A stretch of DNA of 64,000 bases from Phocoena phocoena (GCF_963924675.1 NC_089234.1:24667668-24731667); one strand, 5' to 3'; positions 34,944 through 45,143 are shown, counted from the stretch's first letter. The notes: generated from the letters alone by a model not told the origin. Numbers and translations are program-made.

Positions 34944-35454
34944 TGTCTAAAGTAACACGAATGATTTTTATTCAAGAATGAACACGATTTTAACTCAGAA
35001 TATATTCAAGATCTATTTTATTGTCTTAATTTGATCAAAAATTATTTTCACAGTAGAAATATAGAAAGTCTTAAAGACAAAAAATTATTTTTAGCCACTA
35101 CTGGTATTTCTAATTTTATAAAATTACCAGAAATGTTATGAGATTATGAATGATTTTTATCTTTTATACTTTTCTATATTTCCCATTTTCTTCAGTAAGC
35201 ATTTCTCTATCATCAGAAAAAAAATTAATAGAATGTTTAAGATTATTCCCTGTCCTACCAATGGGAACAAGGTGAATTGTTTACTTTTGCCAAGCCCTAA
35301 ATCATTTGTAAATTACAACATATTTTCTTCTACATAGACGTTCTACATAAACATGACATAATCTTCTATATGCATATATATTGCAACAGAACTTAATTTT
35401 GTGCCCCACACGATAGTTTAGTAAACAGGAAAAAAGCATTTTCTCATTGTGATA
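34944..35454. other. Intergenic start, AT-rich
   Basis: AT-rich sequence directly after the CFAP43 polyadenylation signal. I see no repeat family or gene; small open frames are expected by chance at this composition. Confidence 0.4.
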
Positions 35455-36240
35455 TTGTGATTTATAATAAGAAATATATATATTTGGTCTTCGACACCAT
35501 TCCTGGCACAGAGATCCTAAAACCCTCGGAATTTCCTAAGTGATGAGAGAGGTACAGGTGTCTTGTTATGTTAATGAGGTGACTTTTGGATTGCACGTAA
35601 GGATGGGGGCTGTTTTTGAGGAGAACCAACCCTGTGTCCCAACCTCCCATCCACCCACCCACCCTTTACACACACCCACCCCCCACCCCCACCTCTAGGA
35701 AGGGTAAAGGGGCTGGAAGTTGAATTGATCACCAATGACCAATGATTTAATCAGTTGTGCCTATGTAATGAGGTCTCCATAAAAGCCCAGAAGGACAAGG
35801 TTTGGAGAGTGTGCCCAGAGAGAGCAAGCAAGCTCTGAGCTTTTCACCATAACTTGCCTTAAGCATCTCTTCCATCCCGAGGTTCCTGAGTTACATCCTT
35901 TTATAATAAAATGGTAATCTGATAAATAAAATGTTTCTCTGAGTTCTGTGAGCCACTCTAGCAAATTAACTGAACCCAAGGAAGGAGGGAATCTTGGGAA
36001 CCTCTGATTTATTGCCAGCCGGTCAGAAGCACAGGTAACAATCTGGGTTTTCAAATGGCATCTGAAGTGGAGGGCGGTCTTGTGGGTCTGAGCCCTTAAC
36101 TTGTAGAATCTGATGCTGTCTCCAGATAGATGTGTCAGAATTTAGTTGAATTGTAGGACATCCAGATGGTGTTTTGAGAATCGCTTGGTGTGGAGAAACA
36201 CAGACACACACAAAGGAATTTGGTGATCAGAATTCTTACA
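35455..36240 (+). mobile_element. Solitary LTR-like element, old, family not fixed
   Basis: About 780 bp that begins TGTGATTTATAATAAG and ends in CTTACA (TG...CA ends), with a central CCATAAAAGCCCAGAAGG (TATA-like) and a downstream ATAATAAAATGG polyadenylation-like signal, in the layout of a mammalian endogenous-retrovirus LTR. GAGTTCTGTGAGCCACTCTA and TTGTGGGTCTGAGCCCTTAA are phrases I associate with a dispersed LTR family. No internal viral genes are present, so it would be a solo LTR. The outer limits are uncertain by tens of bases. Confidence 0.6.
35640..35696 (-). repeat. C-rich tract (G-quadruplex-capable on minus strand)
   Basis: CCCATCCACCCACCCACCC and CCCACCCCCCACCCCCACC lie close together. 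Read on the minus strand, the first gives four runs of three Gs with short loops, meeting the usual quadruplex pattern. Confidence 0.75.
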
Positions 36241-37199
36241 TTTCCATGAAATAGTTTATCACTTTATTCATGTAGATGATGATAAATAAGTAATGAGAAG
36301 ATTAACTGTTCAGAAAACTGCTTTGCCTTTCCATAGCCTGTGGACTGCTGCATTCCAAGGTAATACCATCGGGATCATTAACCACAATCGCCAAAGGGTG
36401 TCAATGTCTCAACGTTCTGCAATTTGTGAATTAAATGTTAAGTTTAATTAGTAACACCATACCCAATGTACACTGGTGTAGGTAAAGCAAGAGAGCAATT
36501 ATAAAACATTCTATTTAGAAAAAAAATTTAGAAGTTTTAAAACCTTCTATTTATAAATTGCCAGGATAGTACCATAATTGAACACCTGTATAGTGATCAG
36601 TGGTGGGAATGGTAAGGAAAATAGAACCAACATCATTTTGACAGCTCCCCCCCCTCAGACCTAGAATGACTCCTGAAGTAGTCGATTTGGCTGATTAAGC
36701 AGGGTAGTGCCTATTGGTAACATTTCCATGTCACCTAAGTTAGCTACTGGAGCCTCCATTTGCTACTAAGGCAAGGCCACAAATTTCGCTGGACAGTGCT
36801 CTGTGGATTCCCAGGTCTTAACAGCCTGTTTCGTTTCTGTTTCTTAGTGTCTACCCTGAGTGATTCTGGCAATGCTCCTTGCTTGAATGCCTCAGCTTTG
36901 AGGCATAAATAGAGTGGAGGTTAGCAAGAGCCTCTTGCTCCCCCAAGCTGTATTCTAGTAGCAGCACTTTCAACAAGAGGCATCTTCTGCTTTGGGGTTA
37001 TTGGCAGGTGCTTTGGAAGGGCACGTGGGTCATGGAACCCAGTCCTCTCTCTTGATATGTTTATGGTACTGATTCCTCTCAGCTTCTGCTGAACTAAGAG
37101 CAATTATATTTGTATTTTTATAGCCCTTTGAAATACTATCTATATTATCAAGTAGTAATATATATAATTAATTGGGCCAAACATAACATGGTTATGAAC
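36241..37199. other. Intergenic, no feature seen
   Basis: Between the LTR-like element and the MIR I find no repeat or coding signal that can be named. The 60-codon minus-strand frame at 36921-37103 is not protein-like. Confidence 0.4.
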
Positions 37200-37385
37200 T
37201 CTGTTGCTGGGTCGCTTCGGTTCAAATTCTGACTGTCACTAAATAACTAGTTAATCTTAAAATTTCCTCATCTTTAAAATTGGGATGTTGATAATTGTAA
37301 AACTCAAATGAGTTAACATACTTTTAAAACTGGCACAAAGCAAGTGCTAAGTGTTAGCTTTCATTTTAATGAATAAAAATACTTC
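37200..37385 (+). repeat. MIR
   Basis: GGTTCAAATTCTGACTGTCA, AATTTCCTCATCTTTAAAAT and GGCACAAAGCAAGTGCTAAG follow the MIR order (tRNA-derived start, core, LINE-related end). Confidence 0.75.
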
Positions 37386-37489
37386 TTATTCAGTAGTTCT
37401 TAATAAATATATCCTATTAAATGGAGGTGAAATTCAATAGAAATTATTAAAAAGGGGACTGCTTCATGGGCACCCCTAGGCCCCAAACT

Positions 37490-37915
37490 CTCCCATAAGC
37501 CCCATCCATACTCCATGATCCACCTCCTCTTGTAGAAGTGCTCACTGAGCTGTTGGAGCCCTCAGCACCTAGCCAATGCCTTAGAAATCCCCATTGCTAT
37601 AGCACCAACTGCTCCCCAACTCTCCCAAAACCAGAGTCCCATTGATGCTGTGGTTCCCCCAAATGGACATGTAAGGGTGACTCCAGGGGATGTGCTAGTC
37701 AGTAATGGGCAGCTGCAGTCAAATGCTGGCACCATCACCAGGGAAACCACTTCTCCTGCCACATTTAGGACCTCTGGCTGAGCAGCAAGAAGCAATGGAG
37801 GCTGATCAGCACCGCTTCCCAGGGATGCCCATCTGGGAATCCCACAGCCAGGGAAGGCCAGTCCTCTTGGGTTCACAGAAGCCAATGACAATGGCGTGTC
37901 TAGAAGGCAAGAATT
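37490..37915 (+). pseudogene. Possible decayed coding fragment, identity unknown
   Basis: From about 37569 the plus-strand frame reads LANALEIPIAIAPTAPQLSQ, then IDAVVPPNGHVRVTPGDVLV, SNGQLQSNAGTITRETTSPA and a stop at about 37779. An adjacent frame just upstream reads PPPLVEVLTELLEPSAPS. The composition (Pro, Ser, Gln, Val, Asn) looks like a disordered part of a real protein broken by frameshifts and stops. No intron borders are seen. I do not recognise the parent gene; chance or an old repeat remains possible. A 109-codon minus-strand frame in the same place is probably its shadow. Confidence 0.25.
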
Positions 37916-38731
37916 GAGGCCGGGGTGAGGGTTAGGTTACTGGCATGGGCATTAACAATTAGAATGCATGCAAGAGCAGGGTCTTGATATGCCAACATTA
38001 ATAGTCTGTTGGATCACGGGGAAGGACTGGGCTGAGAGTAAGGAGCAGCTGGGGGCGGAGGGGGGAAGCTTAGGGTAGTGGCTGTTTACCAAGTAGTAGG
38101 GAAGTACTTTTCTTTTAAGATTGGGGGGAAAAAAAACACAACTAAGTAAAGCTGTCTCAGCCCTTAAAAGGACCCAAGAGACTGGAAACCAGAACCAAGA
38201 AGCCACTGACCCACAAAGTTCTCTCTCCGTCATCTCTGCCTTTCTCTGTAAGGGCAGACTAAAGCACACCAGCTTTTCTGCTTTCAAGTTCACATACAAC
38301 AGCTCCAGCCACAAAAAGAGATGGGCTTTCTTTTCTTGAGCTCAATTCCGAATTCTCAAGGACTGGGATGCTTGGGTCCATCTATGGCCAGGATGACAGA
38401 TAACGTACAACATGGCAGCCAGAACCCCAACCCAGTGAAGGTGGGTTTCTGACTGAGGAGTCACTGTTAATGGAGTAGATACGCTAGCTTTTACCTATTT
38501 CACAGACAAAACTAGAAAGGTAGATGAATGTAAAAGGCCCTGTATGCCGTGATGCCCTGAAGTGGGTGATGAGGACATGTGGTTTTATAAGAAATAGATG
38601 ATCACTTCACTAACTGAGATGACGAATACAAGTAACAAATTTGAAGAGACAGAAACTAATGTAATTTTGAACATATGAGTTTACCTGCTAGACCATCCAG
38701 ATGGAAATATGTGGTAAATGGGTGGAAACAA

Positions 38732-38774
38732 AGGAGAGGCATAAACTTAGGAGAGGCATAAACTTAGGAGAGGC
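38732..38774. repeat. 17-bp minisatellite, 2.5 copies
   Basis: The unit AGGAGAGGCATAAACTT occurs at 38732-38748 and 38749-38765, with a partial third copy from 38766. The copies are identical. Confidence 0.9.
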
Positions 38775-38973
38775 AGACATTTTCAGACAAGTTTCAGTTT
38801 AGACATTCACTGGATGGACTGTTTTTTAACATTTAAAATAAAACTTTTACCACAATAAATAGAACAATGTATTAAAACTCACTTCCACAGTTGTCCAAAT
38901 TATTTTTTTAATCATGATTTAATTAAAAAAATTTTTTTCACCTTTCTTTAACTGTCAAGTTTTCTTTGGCAAA

Positions 38974-38979
38974 TTTATT
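38974..38979 (-). terminator. SFR1: Candidate polyadenylation signal of SFR1
   Basis: TTTATT on the plus strand reads AATAAA in the SFR1 sense, about 186 bp past the stop codon. It would give a compact 3' UTR and leave about 4 kb between the two convergent transcripts. Inferred from position only. Confidence 0.5.
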
Positions 38980-39164
38980 CAAAACACTAAATTTTCATTT
39001 TAGAACCTAGTTTATACTTATATAACAAAGGCCCTAAATTGATCCAGGTTCACCAGGATACCTTTCTCTAAGCCCTAATGGTTTACATCTTCCCTTTAAA
39101 ATGTATAAATATCTTTTAATTACATTGTCATCCACAAAGACATTCTGGAGAAAAAAATTATGAA

Positions 39165-39356
39165 TTAAACACCTATAAATTCTTCTTCATTTCTGTTATA
39201 GTGTAGCAATTTATCATCTAACCCATAGTGGTCTATCAGCTGAGTAAGGCTTAGTTTCTTGTTCTCCTCAGACATAGCTGACTGCAGCTCATAAAGCAAC
39301 AGCTGGCTACAGCTTCTCCACTTCTTTATTAACATCTGTAACTGAGACAGGTCATT
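39165..39356 (-). CDS. SFR1: SFR1 coding exon 4 with stop
   Basis: The coding part is 192 nt: 63 codons plus a stop at 39167-39165. The acceptor TCTGTTTCAG ends at 39357, preceded by a T tract. It encodes [20 protein letters not shown], then [20 protein letters not shown] and ends [13 protein letters not shown]. Family knowledge places the SWI5-binding helices in this C-terminal region. Confidence 0.96.
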   Translation of the reverse strand, partial: NDLSQLQMLIKKWRSCSQLLLYELQSAMSEENKKLSLTQLIDHYGLDDKLLHYNRNEEEFIGV

Positions 39357-42300
39357 CTGAAACAGAAAAAAAAAAAAAGACATAAATGTATGTCAATAAC
39401 TAGATAGCCATCCTAACTTACTTAATGAAAGTTGTCAAATCAGTCGATGAGTAGTAGGTTTAAAGGGTAACACATTCGGACATAAATGGGACTTCTACCC
39501 AGGAAAAAAGTAGAATGGTTTTAAGTAACTATCACTCAAATTGAGTTCTATGGCTGTTTTGTTTGGTAGAAGCTCTGGGCTATCCTTACCCTCAGGGAAA
39601 AATCGAATCATTAAATAGGGCAAAACTATGTAAAGAAGCAACAATATGGGTTAAAAAAAAAATCTACTTTTTCTACCACAGCTGTACTTTAAAAAATGAT
39701 ATTCAAATTAATATTTTTCAATGTCACTATCTCATAAAACTCAAGTCGTTATATTTAGAGAAGTCCTAAAAATTCAAGAGAGCAAATAAGAAACAGTATT
39801 CCATCATTTATGACACATTTGCTGGGGAAGAAGGAGCAATTGCAATATACCTGAATGATCCAGGTAAGTGAGGGTCATCTTCTTCCAAGTGCCCAAATTC
39901 TATTTTCTTCAACCTTATCTGGGTTGAAATCTAAAATCTAATATACAATTTGTTGTTTTCTTAAAGAAAATGTTCGGAATACTTTAATAATTTGTTACAC
40001 ACAATTGAGTAACAAAAGATCATTACTCAAATTACTTTTCATTGTACTCTGTGGTCCATTTTTAGCTTTTTTTCTCATTCACTGTCACTGTTGCTTCTGT
40101 TCTCATTGCCACTTGCAGCTAACATTTGAAGCTTCTAATACTGCTGTGGGCTGGAAACTAGATAGAAAGCTTCAACTGCATAGGAAATAAGGGCTGGGAC
40201 TTTTAAAAGTTATACCTGGTGTTTAGAGGCCTCTTCTGCTCTACTCTAAATCTATGACATATTTGAGTTAAAGCTGTTGGAAGCCAGGTCTCTGGATACT
40301 TGGCTTACTTCTTCTTATGCTAAAATAAACTTTTCTTTTTGAAATACTTTCCTACCATTTATCTAAAAGTAAAAAAATTAATTAGGCAATAGTTCTGAAA
40401 TTCTTCTTACCTTTGATCTATACATTTTGACTAGTTTTAGCCTCCGAAGAAGTTCTTCTTTCTCTTGAATCTGCTTCACCAATTTTGCTTTTTCTTTGTT
40501 TAATCCATGTTTGGGAAGATTCTCACTCATGAAGTCATTCCGGAGGTCACTGCATGACTCAGAATCAAGTGATTTAGATGCACATGCATTGGTATTCTTG
40601 AAGGTATTTTTCAAATATGTACTGTCTTCAAATTCACTGTCTATGTGTTTAAAATTTTCTTGAAATTCCAAACAGTTTTCTTCTGTTGAAGGTGCTGGTT
40701 TCTCTGAAAAGGTCTGATCATTTTCTTCACTCTCTACTTTAAGTCGTTTTACCACACCATAACAAGAATTAAATGAAGATCTAGTTTTCCTTAATCGTTC
40801 CCTAAGGGTTGCACTCATAGGCTGAAAAAGGCATCAAACGTTAATAATGTTAATCAAGACTTGATATAAATAAATCTACTAGAAATCAAGACCTTACGTT
40901 TCTATGGCAGACACCACTAGATGACTTTCTGTCTCCATATATCTAAAGTAACCATCACAAAGTATCTTTAATTCCTGTAAGCTCCACTAAGTTTTAACCC
41001 CTTTTTATATTAGCAGAGCCAGCACCCTTCTAAAACAGTGCTGAAACACTTATCTCAGTAATCACAAACATTTGTTCAGCAATTGTCCCAAGCCTGACAT
41101 GGTTAGGTGCTTCAGAGTTACCAGTTAAGGAATCGACCTAGATCTTTCCCCCAAAGACCTTCGTGATGTCAGATTCAAACTTCCTGTTTGGAATGCTGTA
41201 AAAACTTGAACTGAAACTAAATGGAAATAATTGGGTCAAGATGAAAATTTGAGGGGAAGGTCCAATATGTTACCTAAGGGGAAAGACCTAAAATTATGTT
41301 AATAAAATTTTTACTTACTGATTTACACATTACGTTAACTGACAATGTTCAGTAGACTTGAAGCCACCATTGCCACAATACTTAGAAATATAGAATAGAT
41401 CCACTGAAAGAACTAAGATTTTCATACTTGTTTTCTTGAACTGCTTGTACGAGGAGACGGTGGATTGGCACCAGCCTGTGGAGTGCGAGGTAACACCACA
41501 GCTGAGTCTGATGGACTTTCCATCTTGAAATCTTGCTTTACTTCTAAAAAACAAAAAATAATCACAAAACGGAAATCAAATTAACCCACACCTCTATATA
41601 TTCCTTAATTTTTATCAAAGAATTTTTTATTGTTTTACATAACATCACCAAGTAAGCCAGCCAACTTCCTTCTTTCACTTAGTTGTGATTCATTCTTGCT
41701 TTTTTTTTTGTTTTGTTTTCCATTTACTTTCCTAAATCGGATTGTGTTGCTCATTATGGTGACTACTAGTTTTTATCATGACAAGTTAACTAGCTAGCAT
41801 CTCATATGAACAACTCCACATTTGTTTTTATTGATGGATAAAATCTGACAAAAATCCTCAAAATCTGCCATATTCGGGGGGGTGAGTTGGATAACAACTT
41901 TGGATAGTCAGGAATTCTTTAATTTCATTACGCCAGCTTCACAATGAAAGGAAATGTAACTGAAATCTTGACTCAAAAAAACATAATCAGACCTGTCACG
42001 CTACCCTAAATCCTAAAGGCTCTGTGCCTAAAACAAATGACCCTCCAGGCCCGAGGAATAAGGAGCCCAAGCACAGATAAACTTACTCCTGTCTGCACCG
42101 TTTTCGATTAAGCAGCTAAGAGACCCTGAAAAGGAGAGACTGAAGTTTGCTTCTCAAACGAAGGCCATGAAACTTTACCGGGAAAAATACCACAGGGAGT
42201 CCTCCCTCCCCTCCCGCCACTACAGCAAGCCCTCGAGAGACCCCAGGCCTGAGGTGGAGCTGAGAGGTTCCCTGACCAGGGAAAGGGAGCGCTACTCGAC

Positions 42301-42376
42301 TCCCCACCCAATCCCCGAAGAAGTCCAGTTCTCAGACGCCCACTCCAAGCCCTAGCACGCTACCTCCCTCCGCCAT
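39165..42376 (-). CDS. SFR1: SFR1 (SWI5-dependent homologous recombination repair protein 1), complete
   Basis: Seen: four minus-strand coding exons (42376-42364, 41543-41428, 40821-40411, 39356-39165) join into 243 codons plus stop, beginning [20 protein letters not shown] and ending [11 protein letters not shown]. The N-terminal half is Ser/Pro-rich and likely disordered. The middle is basic/acidic low complexity with a [10 protein letters not shown] motif. The C-terminal ~90 residues form a coiled coil ([20 protein letters not shown]) and a helical domain. Family knowledge: SFR1 (Mei5 in yeast; C10orf78/MEIR5 in human, 245 aa) forms a complex with SWI5 through its C-terminal helices and stabilises RAD51 filaments; it has also been reported as an oestrogen-receptor coactivator. 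The two-residue difference from human falls near residue 11. All splice sites are GT-AG and no frame break is seen. Confidence 0.97.
40411..40821 (-). CDS. SFR1: SFR1 coding exon 3 (largest)
   Basis: The exon is 411 nt, 137 codons, phase 0. The acceptor CTTTTTCAG ends at 40822 and the donor is GTAAGA at 40410. It encodes [20 protein letters not shown], an acidic middle ([17 protein letters not shown]) and the coiled coil [20 protein letters not shown] ending MYRSK. The internal Met at codon 2 could start a shorter isoform. Confidence 0.96.
41428..41543 (-). CDS. SFR1: SFR1 coding exon 2
   Basis: The exon is 116 nt. The acceptor TTTTTTAG ends at 41544 and the donor is GTATGA at 41427. AA completes the exon 1 Glu codon, then [20 protein letters not shown] and a Pro/Ser-rich stretch ending SSSRKQ. 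It encodes the disordered N-terminal region. The frame has no upstream ATG in this exon, so it depends on exon 1. Confidence 0.92.
42364..42376 (-). CDS. SFR1: SFR1 coding exon 1 (13 nt)
   Basis: ATG at 42376-42374 opens MAEG plus the first base of a Glu codon. The donor GTAGCG lies at 42363. The start was chosen because the MAEGE opening matches human SFR1 and sits at the inner edge of the CpG island. The exon is far too short for an ORF caller and was found by phase matching to exon 2. Confidence 0.88.
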
Positions 42377-42432
42377 CCCCGGAGAGCGTAGAGAACTAAC
42401 CCAGCCGCTGCCGGCAGCCGGGAGTCTGAGAG

Positions 42433-42679
42433 GCGGGGCCGCGCGGGAGGCGGAAGAGACCCGCGATTGGTCAGATTGACTGACGCGCGCAGCTCCACTC
42501 AGCCCCGCGCTCGGAGCGGCGGGACTGCGCGCGCGCGGCCGCGAGCCTCCGCAAGGGAGCGGGGCGAGGCCGCGCGGGAGGGGCCGAAAAGCGTGATTGG
42601 CCAGGTTGACCGAGGCGCGTGGCTCTGCTCCGCCCAGCGCCCGAGAGCTGTGGAACTCCGCGCGCGCGCGCGCGCGCGC
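42433..42679. repeat. Imperfect ~130-bp tandem duplication in the SFR1 promoter
   Basis: Two adjacent blocks (about 42433-42537 and 42564-42679) share the same order of motifs at an offset of 130-131 bp: GCCGCGCGGGAGG, then CGAAAAG/CGGAAGAG, then GATTGG followed by TTGAC or ATTGAC, GCGCG, CTC..GCGC, a GGA(A)CT motif and an alternating CG tract. The copies have diverged by substitutions and small indels. Confidence 0.75.
42659..42679. repeat. (CG)n dinucleotide tract
   Basis: Twenty-one bases of perfectly alternating C and G lie inside the CpG island, mirrored by a shorter alternating tract at 42527-42537 in the other promoter copy. Such tracts can adopt Z-DNA and are mutable; no coding role is seen. 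Confidence 0.85.
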
Positions 42680-43110
42680 AATCCTTAGCAGCAGTCGGGC
42701 ACTCTCCGTAATGAGCTTAAAACGAGAAACCGATTCCGGGAGGGGCGCGCTTTTATTCACGGCTTCCCCTCCCTCCTCTCTCCTTGCTTCGCCTTCCCTT
42801 CCTGCTTCCTAGTTTTTGTGTGTTTGTGAAGGACGCCTGGGAACGCCCCTCCCGTTCTCCTGGCTCCCGTCAGTCCCTTCTCCGCGCTCCCCCCAGCAAA
42901 GGCCTGTCCTCAGACTCCCTGGGACCCAGAGCCGCGCGGCGGGCTGTGTGTTAAATTTACAGCTTGTGAACTCCAAAGGCAGAGACCACGAAAGAGCAGC
43001 GCGGGGTTCAATGGCCTGTTGACAGTCAAACACGTTAGCAGTCTCTCTGAGAGCCCCGGCGGATGCAGTTGAGCTCTTTTGTAGCCTTCTCTGCCGCAAA
43101 CTCTGCGGTC

Positions 43111-44779
43111 CCGCCACGGGTTTTCTGCCGGATCTACCTCAAAAGTTAGATTTCTTAGCTTGGCTTCGAATCTTGTCGTCAAATCTGAGAGAAAATGTAG
43201 CCCAAGGAAATCTGTTATGGTGCAACACAGGAAGCAGAACAATCACTTAATAAGATTGGGTTGGTCCAGAATTGGGGTGATTGAGGCAGATAGGGCCCTG
43301 GCTGAATACTGGGCAGCGGCATCCTCAGTCTAAAATAATCCTCCTCGTTTCCTGTGTGGTGATGTTCCGTTGCTGTGCAACAACAGAGATAACTAAGTTG
43401 GAGCCCTGGGTTTAGGAAAAGACAGTTGAGTAATTTCTGAGTCGCGTGGAAGTTGGGAATTTTAACGGGCCAGTGTTTCGAATCCCAGTGAATGGCCATT
43501 TTAAACGTTGACCCTGTCTTTTTACTAACATCTGATGGTAATGGCTTAGAGGTAGCCAGGATCCAGAAGGAATTCACTGAGTGCTAAACAGTGGGATGTA
43601 AATATAGAACCTGAAGACAACCTAATACAGTGATTAAGGACATAAATGTTGGAGTCAAATTGCCTAGGTTCAAATCCCAGCACCATCATTTTGTGTGCTT
43701 TGTAAGGTAGTGTCGCTGTGCCTCGGTTTCCTCATCAATAAAGCGGGGATAATATTATCAACCTCCTAGGGTTTGGAGAATTAAATGAGCATTCATGACA
43801 GGCAGTGAAAAGCAGCAGTAGGTATCTAAGAAGCACTCGATAGTTATGCTAGAGATGCAACTATATTCACCATTCCCTAATTGATCTAAAGGAATGCATC
43901 ATATAATCCTTTCACCCCTTCACTTACCTCCCCCAAAAAGGCCACAGATTTTTTTAAAAGGTGCTGTGATGTGTAGGACACCTCACCATGTAAGCCATAA
44001 ATAGCAGAAGACTTGGAGCTTCCACATATAACTGATAATATATTCTGATCCTTCTAAATTTTTCAAAAAGTATGTAAATTAATCTCAAGGAAGTTACAAA
44101 ATGAGAGAACTCATGATTTTGTGATACAGGTGTTATTCACCTCAGCAAGCCACAGGTCCCAGTCTGTACGTTTACTTCTCCCTTTACTCATCCATTGGCA
44201 TCAGTTACACTGAAAAAAAGCAGAGTGATTTGTCCTGAAGCATAATGCACACTCTGCATATTCTTTACACTTTGGGTTGGGTTGTTTTTATGATTCCCTA
44301 AAATAAGCTGCTCCAAAAGCCTTTTATCATTACAACCTAAGCTTAGAGCTGTGTTTTTGCTGGCTCCATAAAGGAAAACAACATCTTATCTAGCAAAAGT
44401 TCTGACTTGCTTATTATGTGAACTGGTATATTATAAGGGATTGTTTTAGCCAGATTTTCAGAGAACTTCAGAACATGTACTCAGAAGAACTTGTATGTCA
44501 TAAATGTGCATTTGTTGACCTACATCTCAGACTTTCACGTGTTGTTAGAATCGAATGATTTTCCCAAATACAAGTTTGCATTTTACTTACTCCCATTATG
44601 TACCAAAATGGAAACATACCTCTCACTCTCAATTTAGTGTAAGGGATCTGGAATATAGCCCCTATAGTTTTCATTGTACCTTCAGTTAAAGCCCAGCAAC
44701 CATATCCATGTCTTTAGGAACTTGAAATCTACTGGCCTATTAGGAGTTTGTTGTTTCTGACACATGACATTGTATGTTT
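43111..44779 (+). repeat. Intergenic with MIR
   Basis: 43625-43860 is a good MIR (GGAGTCAAATTGCCTAGGTT, CTCGGTTTCCTCATCAATAA, AAGCACTCGATAGTTATGC). Elsewhere no gene or repeat is evident; short minus-strand frames at 43215-43577 have no recognisable protein. Confidence 0.65.
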
Positions 44780-44793
44780 CATGCGAAACTTTT

Positions 44794-45129
44794 TTTAAAT
44801 CTTTTTTTAAAAATTTGTTTATTTTATTTTTGGCTGCGTTGGGTCTTCGTTGCTGCGCGCAGGCTTTCTCTAGTTGCGGCGAGCAGGGGCTACTCTTCGT
44901 TGCGGTGCACGGGCTTCTCGTTGCGGTGCTTCTCTTGTTGCGGAGCACGTGCTCTAGGTGCACGAGCTTCAGTATTGTGGCACGTGGGCTCTAGAGCGCA
45001 GGCTCAGTAGTTGTGGCGCACGGGCTTTGTTGCTCCACGGCATGTGGGATCTTCCTGGACCAGGGCTCGAACCCGTGTCCCCTGCACTGGCAGGCAGATT
45101 CTCAACGATTGTGCCACCAGGTAAGCCCC
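44794..45129 (-). mobile_element. CHR-type SINE, antisense
   Basis: T/A-rich tail, TTTTGGCTGCGTTGGGTCTT, long GC-rich body, B box complement GGGCTCGAACC and head GTGCCACCAGGTAAGCCC. Probable 14-bp target duplication (two mismatches) at 44780-44793 and 45130-45143. Open frames of 76-93 codons here are SINE sequence. Confidence 0.92.
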
Positions 45130-45143
45130 CATATGAAACTTTT

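Larger units (their letters stand above)
37916..39164. other. Intergenic to SFR1 3' end
   Basis: A 17-bp minisatellite lies at 38732-38774. The remainder, including the SFR1 3' UTR (about 38960-39164), is AT-rich and otherwise unassigned. Confidence 0.5.
42170..43110 (-). promoter_or_regulatory. SFR1: CpG island promoter of SFR1
   Basis: This is the only strongly GC- and CpG-rich stretch in the window. It contains GC-box-like motifs (GGCGGGGCC at 42432-42440), alternating CG tracts, and two CCAAT boxes on the SFR1 strand (complements of ATTGG at 42466-42470 and 42596-42600). The proximal CCAAT lies 90 bp upstream of the ATG, which suggests a start site near 42400. There is no TATA box at an appropriate spacing, consistent with a housekeeping TATA-less promoter. 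Nothing on the plus strand within the island looks like a divergent gene. Confidence 0.85.

Noticed and set aside
38732..38774. Short direct repeats considered as a CRISPR-like array
   Set aside because: They are adjacent tandem copies without spacers in a mammalian genome, i.e. a minisatellite.
42332..42812. Multiple Arg/Ala-rich open frames on both strands
   Set aside because: Chance open frames in CpG-island sequence; only the last 13 nt of the minus-strand frame are SFR1 coding.
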